NCBI GenBank assembly: GCA_026770585.1
Contig: MU647021.1
Location: 171,796-182,631, forward strand
Direction: 5' to 3'
Source of the DNA: Baffinella frigidus
Lineage: Eukaryota; Cryptophyceae; Cryptomonadales; Baffinellaceae
Length of the DNA: 10,836 nt
Program-made: the position numbers and the translations under genes
Notes under the pieces: model-generated
What the model was told of the DNA's origin: nothing
What the model saw: the letters and a program-made list of their open reading frames with translations, nothing else
The model's database searches: none
Part shown: positions 5,348-10,836 of the stretch, in pieces
How the letters are laid out: each line of letters starts with the position of its first letter
Numbering within the stretch: the first letter of the stretch is position 1

Positions 5348-5473
5348 GAGGCTTCAACAACGCTGACGCAGCTGTCTCCGTCTGATGGTTTCAGCAATCA
5401 CGTCTCTCCCTACCCTGGACGTGAGCTTTCCGCTGTCGTGCGTTTCAAATACGGCGCCCTCCTGAACAACTAG
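5348..5473 (+). CDS. Weak terminal-exon candidate
   Basis: After TATTTCTCAG (ending 5347) a 41-codon frame begins EASTTLTQLSPSDGFSNHVS, ends ..VVRFKYGALLNN and terminates at TAG 5471-5473. Its composition looks protein-like. It is not in phase with the frame at 5041 through the obvious donor at 5168, so the two cannot be joined simply. No family is recognised. Confidence 0.25.
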   Translation, partial: EASTTLTQLSPSDGFSNHVSPYPGRELSAVVRFKYGALLNN

Positions 5474-5572
5474 CACGCGCCGTCTCAGAGGACAGGAAGC
5501 CCTTTTCTGCACATAAATCAGGGGACCGCACTAAGTGGACCACTCTCACCTACAAGCGTCCGGGGACAAAAC

Positions 5573-5698
5573 TCGAGCCAACAAATCACAAAAAAAATGA
5601 AAGCCAGGATCGGAAATACATTCCTGTTCAAAAACTTTCACCTGAATCCCGGACTTAAAAGTTCTTGAAATCGTATCCCGTCCCTGCTGGGCAGCGGA
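5573..5698. repeat. Dispersed repeat copy 3, with its middle inverted
   Basis: The left end (TCGAGCCAAC) and right end (CCTGAATCC..., TATCCCGTCC..., GGGCAGCGG) match the 147-bp repeat of 172-318 and 1076-1222 in the forward direction. The middle (AAAATGAAAGCCAGGAT...CATTCCTG) matches it in reverse. The copy is strongly diverged. Confidence 0.5.
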
Positions 5699-5865
5699 CC
5701 GCCATAGCGCCGTTTAGGACTTCGTAGCTTGTGGCGCTCGTGGACACTCCGTGCCACAGTTTGTTTTTTTCGTTTGTGGCTAGCCCAGGTCGAGTGTCTA
5801 CTTAGGGGAAAAATACTCTCGAGTTTTACCAGGCAGAAGGCGGAAAGGCTTGTGGATTGACGGCC

Positions 5866-5930
5866 ACTCTGGTCCTTTAGGTCCTTTAGGTTTTAATTTC
5901 TCCCAACATATGCCAACGACACGCCCTTCT
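5866..5930 (-). mobile_element. R1 family, short copy, reverse
   Basis: Reverse-oriented tail end only: TCCTTTAGG tail units, TTTTAATTTCTCCCAACAT, then GCCAACGACACGCCCTTC. It is truncated beyond that point. Confidence 0.7.
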
Positions 5931-6023
5931 GGGCTTCTCGCAACACCCGTCTGCATTGGAGACAAACTCTGCATGTTGAAGCTTGCTGAAGGGACCTCTG
6001 GCCCAAACAGCGGTGAGACATCA

Positions 6024-6072
6024 GATGGCGATTTTTGGCGCGCGCCTCGGCGCCAAAAAGCGATCTGAGCCA
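6024..6072. other. Palindrome related to foldback element D
   Basis: GATTTTTGGCGCG...CGGCGCCAAAAAGCGATC forms a GC-rich stem. Its halves resemble the ends of the foldback elements at 6446-6544 (ATTTTTGGGGCGCGG / CCGCGCCCCAAAAATCTGA), joined outer end to outer end. It could be a circle-junction-like or deletion remnant; the similarity is short. Confidence 0.4.
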
Positions 6073-6192
6073 CGGGGGGGGGTCCCGTAGAGCGCCATAG
6101 GGTCCTACCGTAGCCCGACGCCTGGGAGCATATGACCACCCTAGGAGCGGTGAACACCTGCGATCTGAGCCACGGGGGGGGGGGCCGTAGAG
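6061..6192. repeat. 100-bp unit flanked by 31-bp direct repeats
   Basis: CGATCTGAGCCACGGG followed by a G run and CCGTAGAG occurs at 6061-6092 and again at 6161-6191. Between the two lies exactly the 68-bp segment that is inverted at 5241-5308. This fits either a tandem duplication of 100 bp or an insertion that duplicated its flank. Confidence 0.85.
6091..6158 (-). repeat. 68-bp perfect inverted repeat, right member
   Basis: Exact reverse complement of 5241-5308. It is enclosed by the 31-bp direct repeats at 6061-6092 and 6161-6191. Confidence 0.95.
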
Positions 6193-6198
6193 AAGATC

Positions 6199-6298
6199 TC
6201 CAGAAAAAGCATTTTTGCTTTCGGATCAGCAGCGTGAGGTCCTTCAGCTCCTTTAGGTTTTAAATGCTCCCAACATAGCCAACGACACGCCTTTCCGT
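6199..6298 (-). mobile_element. R1 family, truncated copy, reverse
   Basis: Has the AAAGCATTTTTGCTTTCGGATC hairpin segment, then a tail end (TCCTTTAGG, TTTTAAATGCTCCCAACAT, GCCAACGACACGCC, TTTCCGTAG). The parts are in a rearranged order compared with the full copies, so this is either two fragments or an internally recombined copy. Confidence 0.6.
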
Positions 6299-6445
6299 AG
6301 GGGTGCTGTGGTGCTTTGTATTACACTCACATCGCCTCTTCCTCACACCTCAATTGGTTATAATTTCCAACGAGAGATACGAGATCGTCTGAGTCTAAGA
6401 AAAGATTGAGGGTGGAGTAGTGGCGTTCTTAGGGGGTTCCTGATC

Positions 6446-6544
6446 TTCCGGGCCGCGCCCCAAAAATCTGAGAACAGATTTGTGAAACACAATTAAAATT
6501 TGGTTCAAAAATGTGGTTTCAGATTTTTGGGGCGCGGCCCGGAA
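6446..6544. mobile_element. Foldback (MITE-like) element D1
   Basis: The ends are perfect inverted repeats for 26 bases (start TTCCGGGCCGCGCCCCAAAA, then ATCTGA). The remaining interior also pairs imperfectly, so the whole 99 bp can fold into one stem. It is non-coding. Confidence 0.9.
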
Positions 6545-6625
6545 CAAGCCGAACTTTTCGCCTTGTTCTAAGAAATCGAAGTTTTGGGGCCCAGTTTCGA
6601 GAAATCGAGGTTTCTGTTCGACATG

Positions 6626-6733
6626 TTCCGCGGCGCGCCTCAAAAATCTGAAACCACACGTGTGAACCAACTTTTAATTCACTTATTGCGGTTTCACAAA
6701 TGCGGCCTCAGATTTATTGGGCGCGCGTCGCAA
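6626..6733. mobile_element. Foldback (MITE-like) element D2
   Basis: A second, more diverged member of the D1 family, 81 bp downstream. The arms start TTCCGCGGCGCGCCTCAAAA and TTGCGACGCGCGCCCAATAA, and both continue with ATCTGA and a CCRCA / TGTGAA motif shared with D1. It ends about 6 bp before an R1 copy. Confidence 0.8.
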
Positions 6734-6738
6734 GACCA

Positions 6739-6968
6739 CTCTTTAGGTCCTTTAGGTTTTAATATCTCCCAACATATGCCAACGACACGCCCTTCCGTAG
6801 AAAGGACTGCAGAGAAAGCATTTTTGCTTTCGGATCGCGTTTAGCTTTCCAGTGCAGAGGCTCGTGAAGAGGGGATACGTGGGTGGTTCTATTGGGGTGG
6901 GTGAAGGTATGCGACACCGCTCCCATGCTCACTTACACGCACCGAACCCAAGTCAGCCTCCTTTGAAC
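6739..6968 (-). mobile_element. R1 family, intermediate copy, reverse
   Basis: Runs from the tail (CTTTAGGTCCTTTAGG) through the hairpin GAAAGCA/TTTT/TGCTTTC (6814-6831) and GAGGCTCGTGAAGAGGGGAT to the CCGAACCCAAGTCAGCCTCC segment. It lacks the outer part present in the long copies. The stretch 6897-6935 differs from the other copies. Confidence 0.75.
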
Positions 6969-6992
6969 TCTAAACGTCCTCCACCCTTTCCC

Positions 6993-7365
6993 TCAGGTCC
7001 TTTAGGTCCTTTAGGTTTTAATCTCTCCCAACATAGCCCAACGACACGCCGTTCCGTAGAAGGGATCTGCGGAGAAAGCATTTTTGCTTTCGGATCGCGT
7101 TGAGCTCTCCAGTGCAGAGGCTCGTGAAGAGGGGATACAGGGTGGCTCTGTTGGGGTGTTTGAGGCTACCCAGGTGGACGCGCGCTCGCCCACGCACCGA
7201 ACCCAAGTCAGCCTTGTTCTGAGGCTCATGGTATCCCATGGTGAAGCATAAGAGCTCCAGGCACGGATACCCCACAAGGTGAGAGGGATTGTGTGGGGGG
7301 GTGAGATGAGACAGATGTCAGACCAAACGCATGTAGAGGTTTCCCCCAATAAACGGAAGTCAGCG
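6993..7365 (-). mobile_element. Dispersed repeat family R1, long copy (right arm)
   Basis: Reverse complement of the long copy at 3553-3954, with close match from the CCTTTAGG tail to CACAATCCCTC, and patchy match out to ACGGAAGTCAGCG (7353-7365). The hairpin is at 7074-7091. The two long copies enclose about 3 kb that holds the other R1 copies. Confidence 0.75.
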
Positions 7366-7449
7366 AGCGAGAGAGTGAGAGAGGTGGATGTGTAAGGGTT
7401 TCCCCAAGGCTGTACAGAGTTATCCTATTGTGTCCCGCAGTGTCAGTGT

Positions 7450-7545
7450 GAGTCAGCGTTCGGGGGTTAGGTGTTAGGGGTTAGGTGTTAGGGGTTAGGT
7501 GTTAGGTGTAGGGGTGCTTTGGTGGTGCTAGGGGTTACGTGAGTG
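7450..7545. repeat. TTAGGTG / GGGGTTAGGTGTTA array
   Basis: A 14-bp unit made of GGGGTTA plus GGTGTTA, repeated about three times from 7460, then decaying to GTGTAGGGG, GCTAGGGG. It lies 40-130 bp upstream of the acceptor at 7587, so if that acceptor is used this array is intronic. Confidence 0.8.
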
Positions 7546-7567
7546 GATAAATGACCAGATCTTTCCT

Positions 7568-7587
7568 GTATTTATTTTTTCTTCCAG
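7568..7587 (+). other. Strong candidate splice acceptor
   Basis: TTTATTTTTTCTTCCAG has a long pyrimidine tract and ends with AG at 7586-7587. It suggests that the 5' leader or first exon of the long LRR gene is spliced from further upstream. The exon after it has an in-frame TGA at 7686-7688 relative to the LRR frame, so that stretch would be untranslated leader unless another splice lies in between. Confidence 0.5.
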
Positions 7588-7615
7588 AGGAGAAAACCAA
7601 TCAACATCGGCTTGT

Positions 7616-7633
7616 GGCGATCCGGGGATCGCC
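7616..7633 (+). other. Perfect leader hairpin
   Basis: GGCGATCC, GG, GGATCGCC forms an 8-bp GC-rich stem in the probable 5' leader of the LRR gene. Function is unknown. Confidence 0.6.
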
Positions 7634-7706
7634 AAACTGGTCTGAGTCGCTAGCACGGTACGGTCCCTCTCCAGGTGGCTTGAGTTGATGTCGGCGCTTG
7701 TCGTCG

Positions 7707-7765
7707 GTGGACCCCATCGGTGATGGGTCCGTGGACCCCGTTGATGGGGTCCAAGGCGGACCCCA
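7707..7765 (+). repeat. Tandem GGACCCC hairpins near the gene start
   Basis: Three GGACCCC motifs (about 7709, 7732 and 7757), with two GGGTCC partners, form two consecutive stem-loops, the second being GGACCCC/GTTGAT/GGGGTCC. If translated in the LRR frame they give a VDP..GDG/VDPVDGV repeat. They lie upstream of the first in-frame ATG. A short ATG frame (7688, 11 codons) precedes them. Confidence 0.6.
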
Positions 7766-7844
7766 AAGGCTGGAGCTGAGGTCTGAACCTGGTGCGCGTC
7801 TCTCGCTGCAGGATCGGGCCCCCTCGCTCGGAGACATCTTCTCT

Positions 7845-10735
7845 ATGGGGCCATCCCACACTGCGGAGTCGATGCGTCCGGCAAATGTGGTGGTGATCTC
7901 TTCGCGGCCGGAAGTGGATCTTTCGGGCGAAGGCGAAGCTTTTCAGGTGGTTGTGCGCACCGTCCGCGAGGAGGAAGTCGTGGATTCTGTGTTTTTGGAG
8001 CTGGACCAAGTCAGGGAAGCGTTTCCTGAACGAGCTCTGGAGTGTCTCGTGTTGGACACCGTGCAGCCGATGTTCGCAACCCTCGGTTTCCAGCTCCGCA
8101 GCGCTCAAATACCCTTCGTGGTGTGCTGGCGGGCTGAGGCGCCAGGAGAGGCGAAGGACGGATTCATCAGTTTTTTCACGGAGCAGCTACTTTTGGGCAC
8201 TTGCGACACGGTCTCTTCAGCTTTCTCGGCTGCATGCTGCTGGCTGGACTGCTCAATCTGGCATTCGGGGCACTGGTTTCCCGTGCTGTTGCAGGGTGCG
8301 AACGGGCGAGAACCAGAAGTGGGCGTGGCTGTTCGCTTTGGATCGGATTTCTCTCTGCTGGATGCGATGCTGGGCGGGGTGGTGGAGGCGTGCGGTCTTC
8401 TTAAATGGGAAAGTGCAGCTCAGTGGAGCAACAGTTCAATCGTTCTGGACGAGGAGTGGTTTGATGAGGCGGTGTCACTCGTGGACAGAATTCAGTGGTG
8501 TGGGTTCACAGATTCGGGGCTTCTGTCTTCGCGGCGATCTTTGGAGGAGGCAAGGTTCGACACGGAGCAGCAGCAGCACGCGTGTCTCTCGAAGCTTCCC
8601 ACGCAAGGCTTGGGGGGGGGGGGCTCTGAAGGGGGGTATTTCAAAAGTCGATTCTCACAGGTTTTTCGGAAAACCCGGGAGCTTCTTGGCCAAAAGTGGA
8701 CAACCGGCTCCAAGAACGCACACGTGGCTCCAAGAACGCACATGGAATACCCCCACGGCGGGCCCTGCGTGGAGGCGGAGGAGGTTGCAGAGGCAGATTC
8801 GAGAAACCTGCGACGGCTCGAATTCAGACGGGTCTTGTTGAGCAACCTCGTTGAGTTCATCGACGTGGCAGAATTCTCGAGAGTGTCGCGCTGCGATGCT
8901 CTTTCCGGTGCGCTGTCCTCGGATCGGGCGGTTTGCAAGGACGGGCATGCACTGGTTTCTGTGGAACAGGGGGGGCCTCTGGAGGTGATGTGCAACATTT
9001 GCCTGCAGCTCATAAAGGCAGTGAAAGATGGAAGTGAGAGGTGGAAATGTGGAGAACAAGAATGCTCATTCGACGTTTGCGGGACGTGCTATGTCTGGCG
9101 GAAGCAGGGTGGGGGCGCGCAAGCTGGAATTGTGTTTCACGACGCGAGTCTCGATTCCGTGCGAACTTGCAACGTCCTGGATGACTCCGTTGACCTCACA
9201 TCCTTCACGGGGTTGGAGGAGATTCCAGAGGCGCTTCGGAGGCTCCGTGGAAGGGTGCGGAGTTTGCAGCTGCCGGCGGTGAAACGTCTTCCTGACTGGA
9301 TACCCGAGATGTCGCTCCTAGGGTCTCTGCGGCTCAACGCACGGGGTGACAGGTTCGATGCTTTCACGGGGCAACAGCAGGTGCTTCCTCGGGGGCTGGA
9401 GATGCTGCAGTCCTTGCACTTCCTCTCTGTCAAGGAGTACTCGCAGCTGTTGGACGTCGGGGTGCTTTCAAGCCTCACGGGATTGACGACTCTGATGTTT
9501 GTCTCGTGTGTGGCGCTGGGGCCGGAGCTGCCAGTTCTCTGCTCTCTCAACCGTTTGGAAACGCTGCATCTTCAGGAATGTGATTCGCTGGTGACGCTTC
9601 CAAGTGGTATCTCTGTGCTTTCCTCGCTGCGAACTCTCATCGTCTGGGGCTGCAACGCGTTTCAAGGCATGCCTGACGAGATGGTACACTTGCACAATCT
9701 CGAGCTGCTCAACCTGAAGAACGTGGGGAATCTGGAGGTGCTGCCACGGGGGATGGCCTTGATGACTGCTCTGCAAGACGTGGACATCGCCGGCTGTGTT
9801 CGCTTCAACGACTTGCGGGACTCCGTCTGCTGTGTCACGGGGCTCACGGTGTTGGACATCTCAGAGTGTTCTGCTCTCGACTGCTTGCCGGAAAACATCG
9901 GCCTGCTTCGAGGTCTGGAGAAGTTGACGCTCCGACGCTGTTTGGGCTTGCAAGCTCTGCCGGACGAGCTCTGCGATTTGGGGGAGCTGACTTCCTTGAA
10001 GCTTGGCAACTGCGAGCACCTCACGGGGCTGCCGTTGAGGATTGGGGCCCTGTCGAATCTGAGAGAGTTGATCCTTGGAGGGTGCCACCTTCTTACAGAT
10101 CTTCCTGAGTCGATCCGGGGGCTTGCCAGGCTGGAGAAGCTGGTCCTCGCGATGTGCTTCGATTTGACGGGTCTTCCAGACGGCATCAGCGCGATGACGT
10201 CCCTGCTTCACCTGGATCTCGCGTCCTGCTCGGGACTGCTGGACGTGGCGGCACCGCTGGTGGGGCTGGGCCGACTGCGCAAAGTGGTCCTCACAGGCTG
10301 CATCAAGCTCACGGAGCTTCCAGAGCAAATTTCGGAGCTAACCTCTTTACAGTCTCTGGACATTTCTTGGTGCTCGGGGATCAAGGAGCTTCCGCTCTCG
10401 ATGGCTTCGCTCACGAATTTGCAGACCTTGAAGTGGGGTGGATGCCACGGCCTGCGGGAGTTCCTCCCAGATGCGATCCTCGACTCGGACGACCCCCAGC
10501 TCTTGTTCCAGTACATTTCCGACCTGCAGAAGGGGGCGGCGCGCGTGGACGTCGTGAAGCTGTTTCTCCTGGGGGAAGGCTGCGCGGGGAAAAGCAGCCT
10601 GGTGGACTCGCTGCGCCACGGTGCCAACTCCTTGCGCCCGTTGGACGACAGGACGGTGGGCGTGGACGTGCACCGCTGGCGCCCGGACCCCGACGGCCCC
10701 GTCGTGGCGAACGTCTTCGACGCCGCGGGGCAGAG
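7845..10735 (+). CDS. LRR-Roc (ROCO-type) protein with degenerate CHAT-like segment and ZZ-like finger, 3' incomplete
   Basis: A single long exon of 963 full codons from the first in-frame ATG; the frame is open from 7689, so an upstream coding exon or an ATG at 7872 is possible. Seen: residues 62-132 (LECLVLDTV, IPFVVCWR, FFTEQLLLG, AFSAA) follow the pattern of the C-terminal half of caspase-like CHAT domains, but the expected catalytic Cys is Val73 and no upstream HG motif is present. Residues 364-415 form a ZZ-like zinc finger (CxxxH, CNIC, CGEQEC, CGTC). About 16 LRRs of exactly 24 residues span roughly 466-880 (L..L.L..C..L..LP pattern). The Roc GTPase follows: P-loop GEGCAGKS (910-917), switch-I RTVGVDV (Thr937), G3 DAAGQ (959-963). 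The frame then meets AG|GTACAC and a heptamer array, so the Roc remainder and any COR domain lie beyond an intron. Family knowledge suggests a cytosolic GTP-switched sensor or signalling protein; the immune role is inference. Confidence 0.85.
8612..8623 (+). repeat. G12 homopolymer inside the LRR gene
   Basis: Twelve consecutive G, with six more at 8631-8636, encode the GLGGGGSEGG linker. Homopolymers of this length mutate and mis-sequence easily. Since the frame stays open on both sides, the length given here is consistent with coding. Confidence 0.85.
8706..8745 (+). repeat. 20-bp tandem duplication inside the LRR gene
   Basis: GGCTCCAAGAACGCACA at 8706 recurs at 8726 with a period of 20 bases. 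As 20 is not a multiple of three, the two copies are translated in different frames (GSKNAH, then APRTHM) in a low-complexity linker before the zinc finger. The stretch could be a fast-evolving linker or part of an unspliced intron. Confidence 0.85.
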
Positions 10736-10836
10736 GTACACCCCTAGACCCTGAACCCGGAACCCTGAACCCTGAACCCTGAACCCTGGACCCTGAACCC
10801 TGAACCCTGAACCCTGAACCCTGAACCCTGAACCCT
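10736..10836 (+). repeat. Intron start with CCCTGAA telomere-like array
   Basis: GTACAC (donor) is followed from 10742 by 13 full 7-bp units plus CCCT to the window edge. Ten units are CCCTGAA; the others are CCCTAGA, CCCGGAA and CCCTGGA, the first two lying near the start. The array reads C-rich on the plus strand, so it does not point outward like a chromosome end on the right side. It is best read as intron sequence between two Roc-coding exons. The TGA at 10752 is then only an intronic stop. Confidence 0.8.

Noticed and set aside
3553-7365. Autonomous transposon inside the long inverted arms
   Set aside because: No frame in the block shows transposase, integrase or reverse-transcriptase motifs; all frames are short and repeat-derived.
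7951-8841. 296-codon overlapping frame on the plus strand
   Set aside because: It lies wholly inside the LRR gene in another frame and is Trp/Arg/Ser-rich, with no domain; it is a shadow of the GC-rich coding frame. The long minus-strand frames over 7650-10741 were dropped for the same reason.
10742-10836. Chromosome-end telomere at the right edge
   Set aside because: At a right-hand chromosome end the plus strand should be G-rich toward the end; here it is C-rich. A donor site and an unfinished Roc domain directly precede it.

Overview
This window looks like nuclear DNA of a eukaryote, most likely a protist or alga. I cannot name the lineage. The reasons are: candidate exons with GT-AG borders on both strands, many degenerate telomere-like heptamer arrays (TTTCGGG, TTCAGGG, TTTGGGG, TTTAGGG and CCCTGAA types), many foldback (MITE-like) elements, a dispersed retroelement-like repeat family, and one long open frame for an LRR-Roc (ROCO-type) protein. 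Nothing suggests a bacterial operon.

Layout. (1) 1-1222: a (GA)n tract, then minus-strand exon cassettes. One intact 32-codon zinc-ribbon exon (51-146) has two decayed relatives (319-363 and about 480-530). They are interleaved with a 147-bp direct repeat (172-318 and 1076-1222) and with TTTCGGG-type arrays that fill the putative introns. (2) 1223-2850: mainly non-coding, with three foldback elements (1491-1613, 2173-2308, 2679-2816), a palindrome at 1887-1973, a strong G-quadruplex tract and a pair of telomere-like arrays in opposed orientation. (3) 2848-3288: a probable two-exon Pro/Tyr-rich gene piece on the minus strand. (4) 3553-7365: a repeat-dominated block bounded by roughly 400-bp inverted arms. 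At least nine copies of one family share the same end with a CCTAAAGGA tail and differ in how far they extend from it; copies on the left point one way and copies on the right the other. Two more foldback elements, a perfect 68-bp inverted pair and two weak exon candidates lie inside. (5) 7366-7844: a TTAGGTG array, a good splice acceptor and several GC-rich hairpins lead into the long gene. (6) 7845-10735: one long exon encoding a degenerate caspase/CHAT-like segment, a ZZ-like zinc finger, about 16 leucine-rich repeats of 24 residues and the first half of a Roc GTPase domain. It stops at a donor site just after the G3 motif DAAGQ. The rest of the window (10736-10836) is the start of an intron made of a CCCTGAA array.

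The clearest gene product is an NLR-like/ROCO signalling protein: a putative effector-type N-terminus, an LRR sensor and a Roc switch. The zinc-ribbon gene and the Pro/Tyr-rich gene are separate minus-strand loci with no visible functional link to it. The most unusual material is the repeats: foldback elements with a shared core but unrelated palindromic outer arms, and introns built from telomere-like heptamers.
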